This document shows, one piece after another, positions 1 through 5,879 of a stretch of DNA of 6,158 bases; the first letter of the stretch is position 1, and every line of letters starts with the position of its first letter. Origin of the DNA: Verrucomicrobiota bacterium. GTDB lineage: Bacteria > Verrucomicrobiota > Verrucomicrobiia > Verrucomicrobiales > Verrucomicrobiaceae. Position numbers and translations under genes: made by a program. Location: the NCBI GenBank assembly GCA_021413535.1, contig JAIOQF010000192.1, positions 1 to 6,158 of the forward strand, given 5' to 3'. The notes under the pieces are model-generated. The model made no database searches, had not been told where the DNA came from, and saw only the letters and a list, made by a program, of their open reading frames with translations.

Positions 1-2
1 AC

Positions 3-134
3 AGGCAAGATACCGACCAGGGGAAGCTCTGGTCATGGGTCGATGAGCACGCACCAACCCGAGTGCCGTGTGGCTGCTATGACGGCGGCTCTGATTCGGG
101 GAACACTGCAATATCTAAACCGCATGAGATTTGA
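3..134 (+). CDS. Possible 3' end of an unidentified gene (partial at left edge)
   Basis: An open frame enters from the left edge and stops with TGA at 132-134, giving 43 residues with no internal Met start. The translated end contains GKLWSWVDEH and CGCYDGGSDSGNTA, a balanced protein-like composition with two Trp and two close Cys. I recognise no family. The other two forward frames are less convincing: frame 1 is open to 168 with a basic, low-information translation, and frame 2 is closed early at about 44. It would be the rightward neighbour upstream of the packaging genes. The short visible length keeps confidence low. Confidence 0.3.
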   Translation, partial: RQDTDQGKLWSWVDEHAPTRVPCGCYDGGSDSGNTAISKPHEI

Positions 135-164
135 CCGCAAATCCAACCCGCGCATTTTCTCGGA

Positions 165-386
165 ATGACCAAACGGCTCACGGTCCGATTATTCCCAACG
201 CAGACGCACGCCAGACGCGCACAGCCTCGATTGTGGGCGTTCGGACACCTGGCACTCGCGGAGGCTGGCAAATGTAGCGTGTGGACCGTGCGCAGGGCTA
301 TTGCCGCGCGCGTGCTTGATCCAACATCGTTCGAGTCAATCTACCGATGGCTAACCTTGCACCGGAAGATTGATGTGCGTAGGTGA
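165..386 (+). CDS. Small putative helix-turn-helix protein upstream of terL; tentative small terminase candidate
   Basis: The frame encodes 73 residues and is basic. Residues about 29-62 (ALAEAGKCSVWTVRRAIAAR and the following VLDPTSFESIYRWLT) read like a helix-turn-helix with a following helix, the kind of fold found in small terminase subunits and in small phage regulators. Its TGA ends at 386, inside the ribosome-binding region of the terminase large subunit gene that starts at 392, so the two would be translated in close succession. The ATG at 165 has no clear Shine-Dalgarno; TTG 231 or GTG 279 are alternative starts that keep the helix-turn-helix-like part. Small terminase subunits usually exceed 100 residues and often sit just before terL, so position fits but length is short. 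It may instead be a regulator or a spurious frame. No family is recognised by sequence. Confidence 0.4.
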   Translation: MTKRLTVRLFPTQTHARRAQPRLWAFGHLALAEAGKCSVWTVRRAIAARVLDPTSFESIYRWLTLHRKIDVRR

Positions 387-388
387 GG
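381..388 (+). promoter_or_regulatory. Ribosome binding site that decides the terL start
   Basis: AGGTGAGG lies just before the ATG at 392: AGGTG is 6 nt from it and GAGG is 3 nt from it. The same frame also contains a GTG at 383, but that codon lies inside this purine-rich motif, so ATG 392 is the better start. The stop codon of the preceding small ORF (384-386) overlaps this site. Confidence 0.65.
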
Positions 389-391
389 CTT

Positions 392-2224
392 ATGGCCAAA
401 GCCGAGACCAAGCCCAAAAGCCGAGCACCCGAAATCGCCAAGTGGGTCACAAACAAGGCATGGCGCATGAACAACCTCTATCTCATCCTCACTGGCGAGG
501 GCGAGAAGACGGCCATCAAACCGTTCAGGGTGCGTCCAGAGCAGGATAAATACTACCGAGATCGACACTCCCGTAATTTCTGCCCCAAGTCGCGAAAGGT
601 CGGCATGAGCACGGCCATCGTGCTCGACTACCTCGACGAGTGCATTTTCGCGCACCCAGACAGGCCGGTCCACGCCGCACACGTCGATTTCAAGGAGGAT
701 GACGCCTATGCAAAACTCAAGATCGCCAAACTGGCTTGGGACAAGGGACCGGAGCACCCCGACCCGATCATAGCTGGAATCTGGAAGGCTCTGCACGAGC
801 GCAACCCGCTGGTGACATCCAATGCTGGTGAGCTGGTATGGACCAACGGCAGCAAGCAGCAGGCCGGAACGTCGTTCATGGGTGGTTCGCCCCTCCGCCT
901 CCACATCAGCGAATACGGCCCTATGAGCGTGAAATTCCCGCTCAAAGCCGAAGAAATCAAGCAGGGAACCTTCAACTCTCTGCTTCCTGGCGGCATCATC
1001 GACGTGGAAACTACGATGCGAGGCGGCATGTTCGGTGCGTGCAGTGCCATCTTCCAGCTTGCACTCAAGACCATCGGAGAGAGCCTCACGCCGCTCGACT
1101 GGAAGATGCATTTCATTCCGTGGTATGGCCATCCCGATTACAACCTCCCGGGCGAGACGCCCAAGAAGGACGCGACGATGGAATATTTCGACTCCATCGA
1201 ACTATCTGACGGAGTAAAGCTGCCGCCGTCGCGCATGGCGTGGTATGAGGCCAAGAAAGCCGAGCAGGGATCAAAAATGTTCACCGAGTTTCCGACCGTT
1301 GTGCGTGAGTGCCTTTACGCAGGCAGCGACGTGAATTACTTCGAGCCAGATGGTCTGCAATGGATGCGTGACCAGATAACCTCCCTGGAGCCACAGATCG
1401 AATACTACGACTTGGTAGTGCAAGGCGACGTGAAAGACTTCGAGCGCCGTTCAGTGTCGCTGGTGAAGACCGGCAAGGCCAATGCACCGTTCATGATCAT
1501 CGAGCGCCCGTTGCCTGGCCGCAGATACCTCATATTCGCCGATACATGCGTCGGAAAGCAGGCCAAGGGCTCCGACGACTCCAAGCGTGACACTCACGCC
1601 TATGGCGTCATGAGGGCTGCCCACTTCGATGTGGAATCGAATACTCACTTCAAGGCGCAGATAGTCGCAGCCTGCAAGATGGATGACACAAACGACCCTG
1701 ACGACCGCTCAGGCGACCGATGCCCGACGACTGAGTTCATTCGCCGAGTCGTGGCACTCTCGATCTACTACGGGGATTGCATGGTGGCACCGGAGATCAA
1801 CAACAAGGACGACATTGCGCTACGGCTCATATCCGCAGGCGTCAGAAACATGTATAAGCAGGGCAGCGTAGGCGCTGATGGAGCGCTTCCAGGCGAGAAG
1901 GAGACAAGCGAAGTCTGGGGCTGGCTGACGAACGAAGGCACTCGCCGGCAGATGCTCGACCACATGCAGATGGAGACGATTCAAAAGCGCTGGATCTGCT
2001 CATTCCCTGGCATTCTGAAGCAGATGGGTGTTTTCATCGTCAATGCCAAGGGCAGGGCCGAAGCTGCGCCCGGGGAGCACGACGATTGGGTGACAGGTCC
2101 AGCCATCGGGCTATTCCTCGTTGGCCACCACGGCACGCGCTATGTGGACCGCGAAGAGTTGCTGATGCAGCAGAGCTACCAGAGGGACTGGAATGCGCTC
2201 AATCACGCCCATGACGGGATTTGA
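392..2224 (+). CDS. terL: Phage terminase large subunit (packaging ATPase and nuclease)
   Basis: This 610-residue protein is the packaging motor: it hydrolyses ATP to drive DNA into the procapsid and cuts concatemeric DNA. The order of motifs is that of TerL. A terminase-type P-loop CPKSRKVGMST lies at 64-74 (the KxRxxGxST form, not the classic GKT form). Walker B with catalytic Glu is LRLHISEYG at 168-176. A coupling-type motif ETTMRGG is at 206-212. EFPTVVRECLYAG at 300-311 resembles the conserved link between ATPase and nuclease domains. The RNase H-like nuclease has its first Asp in YLIFADTCVG (379-388), a second acidic site in APEINNKDD (about 466-474), and the final HDD at 563-565. Length is normal for the family and all key residues are present, so it should be active. 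The 3' end overlaps the convergent leftward gene by 22 bp. The start choice rests on the AGGTGAGG site; a GTG at 383 is the alternative. No portal gene follows it. Confidence 0.95.
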   Translation: MAKAETKPKSRAPEIAKWVTNKAWRMNNLYLILTGEGEKTAIKPFRVRPEQDKYYRDRHSRNFCPKSRKVGMSTAIVLDYLDECIFAHPDRPVHAAHVDFKEDDAYAKLKIAKLAWDKGPEHPDPIIAGIWKALHERNPLVTSNAGELVWTNGSKQQAGTSFMGGSPLRLHISEYGPMSVKFPLKAEEIKQGTFNSLLPGGIIDVETTMRGGMFGACSAIFQLALKTIGESLTPLDWKMHFIPWYGHPDYNLPGETPKKDATMEYFDSIELSDGVKLPPSRMAWYEAKKAEQGSKMFTEFPTVVRECLYAGSDVNYFEPDGLQWMRDQITSLEPQIEYYDLVVQGDVKDFERRSVSLVKTGKANAPFMIIERPLPGRRYLIFADTCVGKQAKGSDDSKRDTHAYGVMRAAHFDVESNTHFKAQIVAACKMDDTNDPDDRSGDRCPTTEFIRRVVALSIYYGDCMVAPEINNKDDIALRLISAGVRNMYKQGSVGADGALPGEKETSEVWGWLTNEGTRRQMLDHMQMETIQKRWICSFPGILKQMGVFIVNAKGRAEAAPGEHDDWVTGPAIGLFLVGHHGTRYVDREELLMQQSYQRDWNALNHAHDGI

Positions 2225-2511
2225 GCACCGAAGGCCACGGCATATCGCGTCTTCGTCATGAGCAGGATGTTTACCTCATCGTTCGAGAGTTCTTTCAGGA
2301 CGAAGATCGTAACCGTGGAGCCGATGATAGTTTGAGCGAGACGGCGGGTGTAGTCAAAGCCCGGGAGATTGTGGCCGGGAGGATGTGGCCATGTCTCAGG
2401 CTTTGCTGTCACCTGATTCCTCTCCGTGGAAATGCTTAATTCATCACCATGCATCGGCCCGCCGACGAACAGCACGGGATTGACCAGCGGCGGCAGGTCG
2501 TGGACGGTCAT
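2203..2511 (-). CDS. Small hypothetical phage protein with a GGPMHG motif
   Basis: This 102-residue protein is the third gene of the leftward cassette. Near its N-terminus, residues 13-24 read VLFVGGPMHGDE. A GGPxxG motif close to the start is seen in many small phage proteins of unknown function, and this one also keeps a later Tyr-Arg-Arg segment (FDYTRRLAQT) and a strand-like TVTIFVLKELSNDE. No catalytic motif, signal peptide or membrane segment is seen. Its ATG overlaps the TGA of the preceding gene as ATGA (2508-2511), and it has no Shine-Dalgarno of its own, which suggests translational coupling. Its 3' end overlaps the end of terL on the other strand (2203-2224), so transcripts of the two converge. 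Function is unknown; the reality of the gene is supported mainly by the overlaps and the motif. Confidence 0.72.
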   Translation of the reverse strand: MTVHDLPPLVNPVLFVGGPMHGDELSISTERNQVTAKPETWPHPPGHNLPGFDYTRRLAQTIIGSTVTIFVLKELSNDEVNILLMTKTRYAVAFGAQIPSWA

Positions 2512-2798
2512 GGCACAGTTGGCGTTTCAGGCTCCGCAGGCACCATGGCGAGCATCCGCCGCGCCTCCTTGTCCACGTTGGTTTGCAGGCGTCGAAAGTC
2601 GTCCTCGCTCATGCTGAGGCGTTTCGCTGCCGCCTCAAGGCTGCAACCTCCCCGGGCCACGTCGGCGACCATGGTTGTGCGCAGGCAGGTCACGGATAGT
2701 AGTTCGATGATCTCGTTCGCGCCTTCAAGGGCTGCTTTAAGGTGGGACCGGCTAAGGCGCTGCTTGCGGTTTGATGGGATGGTGGGGAAGCCGTTCAT
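2508..2798 (-). CDS. Hypothetical small protein with a possible helix-turn-helix
   Basis: This 96-residue protein is the second gene of the leftward cassette. It is mostly helical by composition. Residues about 50-75 (GGCSLEAAAKRLSMSEDDFR and the next few) resemble a helix-turn-helix: an AAAKRLSMSE turn followed by a recognition-helix-like segment. The C-terminus is Pro-rich (AEPETPTVP). I recognise no family. The frame is open further upstream to 2927, but that extension is the antisense of the neighbouring coding frame and is out of character. The ATG at 2798 overlaps the TGA of the upstream gene as ATGA (2795-2798), so I choose it. No independent ribosome binding site is visible, consistent with coupling. 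It could be a regulator partner of the first gene or an unrelated phage accessory protein. Confidence 0.68.
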   Translation of the reverse strand: MNGFPTIPSNRKQRLSRSHLKAALEGANEIIELLSVTCLRTTMVADVARGGCSLEAAAKRLSMSEDDFRRLQTNVDKEARRMLAMVPAEPETPTVP

Positions 2799-3007
2799 GA
2801 TGTTTTTTTGGGTTCGTTCCACCGCCCGAGACTTTGGGCGCTGACGGCGGCTTTGACAAGGGACGGTGTGAACAGGATCACTCGGGCGTTCAGTCGCGTG
2901 CATGGGATAAGCCCAGCTTCCGCCCATCTCAGAATGGTGAATTTGTTGCGCCCCATGAACTTGGCTATCTCCACGGCTGAAACTGGGGCGTCGGTATTGT
3001 CCATCAT
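2795..3007 (-). CDS. Excisionase/MerR-type helix-turn-helix DNA-binding protein
   Basis: This 70-residue protein is the first gene of the leftward cassette. Residues 9-53 follow the pattern of the HTH_17/excisionase-like winged-helix family: VSAVEIAKFMGRNKFTILRW (9-28) gives the two helices, AGLIPCTRLN (31-40) the turn, and VILFTPSLVKAAV (43-55) the wing and last helix. Such proteins bind DNA as phage excisionases, AlpA-like activators or small repressors; the exact role cannot be read from sequence, and no integrase is in the window. A strong AAAGGGAG site stands 6 nt before the ATG at 3007; a second ATG follows at 3004. The last codons contain a run of seven A, and the stop overlaps the next start. 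Proximity to the divergent gap suggests it could control its own promoter or that of the scaffold-like gene (inference). Confidence 0.85.
   Translation of the reverse strand: MMDNTDAPVSAVEIAKFMGRNKFTILRWAEAGLIPCTRLNARVILFTPSLVKAAVSAQSLGRWNEPKKTS
2803..2809 (-). repeat. A7 homopolymer run near the end of the helix-turn-helix gene
   Basis: Seven consecutive A on the minus strand fall within codons CCC AAA AAA ACA, just before the TGA of the first cassette gene. The frame one base back is open here and runs straight into the second gene, so slippage at this run would fuse the two. Only the run and the open frame are seen; slippage itself is inference. Confidence 0.5.
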
Positions 3008-3121
3008 ATCCCGCTCCCTTTAATGATATTGCTCTACATTGTCAACACTTGGTTACAGTTATGCACAAAAAAGCCATTCAGCGAGATTGCACGTCTCCAG
3101 CGCATCTCATACGCTTAAGAA
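3008..3121. promoter_or_regulatory. Divergent intergenic region with candidate promoter and operator
   Basis: This 114-bp gap lies between the starts of the leftward cassette and the rightward scaffold-like gene, so promoters for one or both are expected here. On the minus strand TTGACA (plus 3040-3045) matches the sigma-70 -35 consensus exactly. The -10 is not clear: TTAAAG is 16 bp away, and the better TATCAT (plus 3023-3028) is only 11 bp away. Overlapping the -35 is an imperfect inverted repeat at 3040-3057, TGT(C)AAC-ACTTG-GTTACA, with one bulged base, a possible operator. I see no good rightward promoter: TTGTCA at 3039-3044 lacks a suitable -10. Confidence 0.35.
3014..3021 (-). promoter_or_regulatory. 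Strong Shine-Dalgarno of the leftward cassette
   Basis: AAAGGGAG on the minus strand lies 6 nt before ATG 3007 and 9 nt before ATG 3004. It is the only good ribosome binding site in the three-gene cassette, so the two downstream genes probably depend on coupling through their ATGA overlaps. Confidence 0.7.
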
Positions 3122-4144
3122 ATGGCTGACGAAACACTTAGCGACGAAGGACTTGAGGCCCAACTGGAGGGCAGGCTCAACGCCACCCCGATGGATGACG
3201 CCGCCGCACAGCAGGCTGCCACCGCTGCTGTGCAAACTCAAGCCGTTGAAGCCGCCGCTACAAAGACTCCTGAGCAGATCACGGCAGAAGCCGAGGCAGC
3301 AAGAGTTGCCGAACTCGAAGCCCAACAAACCGAAGAAGGCCAGCACGCACCAAAGCGCATCGTCGTCAGTTCGCTTGCCGAGCCAGAGCGCCTCAAGATG
3401 ATGAGCGCGACCAACCTCGCGCGCGCAGAAGGTATTTCGTTCGCGGACGCTTGGGACCGCATCAACCCCAAGACAGAAGCCAGCCAGCAACAGCAGCAGG
3501 AACAAGCGCCAGTTGACCCCATCGCCGCACTTGAAACCGAGTTGGCCGAGGTGCAGGAGCGCCGCAACCAGGCTGCGGAGGATCGCGCCCTCACCAGCCC
3601 AGAATTGCTCAAGGACGAACGCCGCGAACGCGAATTGTATGACGAGATTCGCAACGCCAAAGCCGCGAAAGAGCAGCAGGCACAAGCTGCTTTGCAGTCC
3701 GAAGACCAGAAATTCAATGCTGAATGGGACGCCAGCGCCGACCTTGTAGCCAAGACCTACGACGCCAAGGATATCGCGCCCGACTCCGAACTCACCAAGG
3801 CCGTCAACGCCGAGATCGAAGCCATGGACAAGAACCACCGCGACTTTGGCCGCGCTGATCTTCCAGTGCTGCTCTACACCAAGCACGCCGCCCTCTTGGG
3901 AATCGCCCCAGTCAAGAAAGGCGCTCCCGCCTCGCAGCAAGCCACCCGCCCAGGAATGCTGCCAGCATCGGGCGCGACCAAGACTCAGCAGAACGCTCAA
4001 TTCAATTCCGCCCAGACAGACGTAGCATTCACCGAGAAACTGGCTAAAGCCGTTGATTCGGGGAGTGACTTGGATGCCTACCTCGCCATCGAGGAGCGGG
4101 CCAGCGGCGGAAAGCAAACCCGAGACTCACTGTTCGCCCGGTAG
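3122..4144 (+). CDS. Putative head scaffolding protein
   Basis: This 340-residue protein is rich in Ala, Glu, Gln and Lys and predicted largely helical, with little hydrophobic core. Residues 27-70 are low-complexity Ala/Gln/Glu. Residues 90-115 (LKMMSATNLARAEGISFADA and following) look like a more ordered helical pair. A Gln run lies at 122-126. Residues about 134-200 have charged heptad-like character typical of a coiled coil, and 265-300 is a Pro/Ser/Gln/Thr linker before a short C-terminal helical tail (EKLAKAVDSGSDLDAYLAIE). Composition, size and position directly before the major capsid gene match phage scaffolding proteins, which guide procapsid assembly and then leave or are cleaved. 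No protease motif is seen. Sequence alone does not name the family, so the role is inferred from context. The ATG is preceded by TTAAGAA, with no clear Shine-Dalgarno. The long frame on the opposite strand is a shadow. Confidence 0.75.
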   Translation: MADETLSDEGLEAQLEGRLNATPMDDAAAQQAATAAVQTQAVEAAATKTPEQITAEAEAARVAELEAQQTEEGQHAPKRIVVSSLAEPERLKMMSATNLARAEGISFADAWDRINPKTEASQQQQQEQAPVDPIAALETELAEVQERRNQAAEDRALTSPELLKDERRERELYDEIRNAKAAKEQQAQAALQSEDQKFNAEWDASADLVAKTYDAKDIAPDSELTKAVNAEIEAMDKNHRDFGRADLPVLLYTKHAALLGIAPVKKGAPASQQATRPGMLPASGATKTQQNAQFNSAQTDVAFTEKLAKAVDSGSDLDAYLAIEERASGGKQTRDSLFAR

Positions 4145-4256
4145 AGGCTAAAGCCCTTCCGTAGCAACCCAGCCTCACCAACAACCACACGCACCACTGG
4201 ATACACCAGTGGATTTTGTCGTGTTCGCATCTCAACCAATTCATTAACTCACTCTT
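4145..4256 (+). promoter_or_regulatory. Intergenic leader before the capsid gene
   Basis: This 112-bp gap separates the scaffold-like and capsid genes. It is C- and A-rich in its first half and holds a hairpin (4194-4212). The last 40 bases before the ATG are pyrimidine-rich and contain no GGAG-like motif; the bases directly before the start are TTAACTCACTCTT. I see no convincing promoter pair: a TTGTCG after the hairpin has no good -10 at proper spacing. Confidence 0.4.
4194..4215 (+). terminator. Short hairpin followed by ATTTTG between scaffold-like and capsid genes
   Basis: CCACTGG (4194-4200), loop ATACA, and CCAGTGG (4206-4212) make a perfect 7-bp stem, followed by ATTTTG. The T run of four is short, so this is a weak or partial intrinsic terminator, an RNA processing or stability hairpin, or a structure in the capsid leader. 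Its location would let it adjust capsid levels relative to the scaffold. Confidence 0.45.
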
Positions 4257-5819
4257 ATGGCTAACGATCCAGCAATTTCAGTAACCGACTTCGCGACTCG
4301 CATCGCGGCAACAGCCGACTCGCAAGAGATCGGGTGGAAGGCCGGTATTTTCCTCGGCACACGCGGCAAGTCCGCCTTTGCCGATCTCTACGGCGGACTG
4401 AACGGCATGAAGCCGATCACCGAAATCATGGATTTCCGAGCCCTTGCAGGCCAGGAAATCGTGATGACACTCGACCGTCCTCTTGGTGGCCAGGGCACCC
4501 AGGGCGCGGCTACGGTTACCCGTCTCGTCGGACGCGAGGAACAGACTCAGACCGCAAGCTACCGCGCTAAAGTCGGCGTGTTCGCACATGCAGTCGGTGG
4601 CGAGCAAATCATGAAAACGCTCACCGTTGAAGGTGGCGACTGGGACAATCGCCAGCGCCGGAAGCTCACCGAGTATTTCGCGTGGAAGAAAGGCGATGAC
4701 ATCCAATTCGAGATGATCAAGCGCGAGCACACGCGCAACACGATCTACCCGAACAACAAGGCGGCAATCGACGACCTTACGGTCAACGATACGCTCAACC
4801 TGACGACCGTTCGCAGCGCACAGTCGATGCTCAACAGCAACCAGGCCGAGCCGTTCTCAATGGTCAAGGTGCCTGACAGCGGTGCCGATGTGCTCCAATA
4901 CCTCCTGATGGGTCCCGACAAGGCTTTCGACGGCCTCAGCGGTTCCAACCAGTTCTTGAACCTGATGTCTCAGGCTGATACTCGCGGTCCTGACAACCGG
5001 CTCTACAAGGGTGGCCTGCCCAACTGGAACGGGATGCGTCTCTACAACTGGCAGATCCAGGACGGCACGCAGTTCGGCCCCAAGGCCGCGCCATGCGCAC
5101 CGGTGGCCTATCTCGGCGCGGCTCTGCCTGCGACGACCACCACGACCGCTCAAGACATCACAGCGGGCACCACGGCACAAAACGCCATGGTTCCACCTCC
5201 GCTCTGGTTCCAGTATTTCCGCAACGCCCAATACATCGGGCATGAGGGCGAGAAGATCGCAGCCGATACCGATACCGTGCGCTATCTGGCGGTGAAGGTC
5301 ATCAGCGGCTCTGACACCGGCAAAATTGCTCTGTTCTCCTACAAGGTGAACAACGGCAACAAGATCGTGATGTTCGAGCGCCTCGGCGACGGTGCATCAG
5401 GTTCCATCGTGACGACTCTCACGGGTTCGACGATCACTTGGAACAGCGGCGCATGGACTACGGCGGCAGGTGCCAACGGCTTCAAGGGTGTGACCAAGGG
5501 TATTCTGCCCGCCGGCTCGATCATCTACGAAGTCAACAGCGCCGGTGTGCCTTTCGTGCGCTCCTACGCCCTGGGACGTCACGCGCTCGTGGCCGGTTAC
5601 GGCTCGCTCGCTCCCCTCGGTGCCAACGGCAACGGCGGTGCAGGCGGCGGGATGCCTGGCCAGCGCTTGTTCCAGGAACAGGACCACGGACGCATCTTCA
5701 GTGTCGGGTTTCAGTGCGTGTGGGGATGCCGTGCAACCGAAAATGCTGACAACATTTGCAATGGCTACGTTATGGTATATTCGGCCTGGGTTCCGCCAGG
5801 GTGGCCGGATGTAGTCTAA
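4257..5819 (+). CDS. Major capsid protein, N4-gp56 family
   Basis: This 520-residue protein forms the head shell. The N-terminal part matches the N4-gp56/DUF4043 pattern: a residue 54-75 stretch (ITEIMDFRALAGQEIVMTLD) introduces a beta strand, followed by GAATVTRLVGREEQTQTASY (83-102) and a helical segment with AVGGEQIMKTL (112-122) and the following RRKLTEYFAWKKGDDIQFEM (134-153). The C-terminal part also fits, with ILPAGSIIYEVNSAGVPFVR (416-435), SYALGRHALVAGYG (436-449) and DHGRIFSVGFQ (476-486) before a final strand GYVMVYSAW. It is longer than the roughly 400 residues of N4 gp56; the extra length appears to lie at about 283-410, a Thr/Gly/Val-rich, beta-like segment that may be a surface insertion. 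Cys 487, 491 and 501 cluster near the end. There is no Shine-Dalgarno, which is odd for a highly expressed gene. A strong terminator follows. Confidence 0.9.
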   Translation: MANDPAISVTDFATRIAATADSQEIGWKAGIFLGTRGKSAFADLYGGLNGMKPITEIMDFRALAGQEIVMTLDRPLGGQGTQGAATVTRLVGREEQTQTASYRAKVGVFAHAVGGEQIMKTLTVEGGDWDNRQRRKLTEYFAWKKGDDIQFEMIKREHTRNTIYPNNKAAIDDLTVNDTLNLTTVRSAQSMLNSNQAEPFSMVKVPDSGADVLQYLLMGPDKAFDGLSGSNQFLNLMSQADTRGPDNRLYKGGLPNWNGMRLYNWQIQDGTQFGPKAAPCAPVAYLGAALPATTTTTAQDITAGTTAQNAMVPPPLWFQYFRNAQYIGHEGEKIAADTDTVRYLAVKVISGSDTGKIALFSYKVNNGNKIVMFERLGDGASGSIVTTLTGSTITWNSGAWTTAAGANGFKGVTKGILPAGSIIYEVNSAGVPFVRSYALGRHALVAGYGSLAPLGANGNGGAGGGMPGQRLFQEQDHGRIFSVGFQCVWGCRATENADNICNGYVMVYSAWVPPGWPDVV

Positions 5820-5843
5820 TAGACAAACCGTTATTACTCGTTG

Positions 5844-5879
5844 AATCCCGCATGGCCTTCAGGGCCGTGCGGGATTTTT
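5844..5879 (+). terminator. Strong intrinsic terminator after the capsid gene
   Basis: The stem arms ATCCCGCATGGCC (5845-5857) and GGCCGTGCGGGAT (5863-5875) pair over 13 bp with one G-U wobble, an added A-T at the base, and the loop TTCAG. The right arm runs into five T (5875-5879), then ATTT. It lies 25 bp after the capsid stop codon and should end the late head transcript. It overlaps the 3' end of the leftward 57-residue gene, whose TGA is in the loop; on that strand no good T tract follows the stem, so termination there is less likely. Confidence 0.92.

Noticed and set aside
77..271. A 64-residue minus-strand frame near the left edge
   Set aside because: Cys-rich, no motif, no ribosome binding site, and it opposes the likelier plus-strand frames.
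341..1132. A 263-residue open frame antisense to terL
   Set aside because: The plus strand clearly encodes terminase motifs across this stretch; the antisense frame shows no motif and no start signal.
2449..2844. A 131-residue plus-strand frame opposite the leftward cassette
   Set aside because: Arg/Ser-rich shadow of the minus-strand genes, which have ATGA overlaps, a good Shine-Dalgarno and a recognisable DNA-binding fold.
2799..2927. Upstream extension of the 96-residue leftward gene to an ATG at 2927
   Set aside because: The added 43 residues lie in another frame of the helix-turn-helix gene and look unlike protein; the ATG at 2798 overlaps the upstream stop and is the better start. It remains relevant only if slippage occurs at the A7 run.
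3107..4117. A 336-residue open frame antisense to the scaffold-like gene
   Set aside because: Its Leu/Gly/Phe-rich translation is what the reverse of an Ala/Glu/Gln/Lys-rich coding sequence gives; it has no ribosome binding site and no family features, while the plus-strand frame fits its context.
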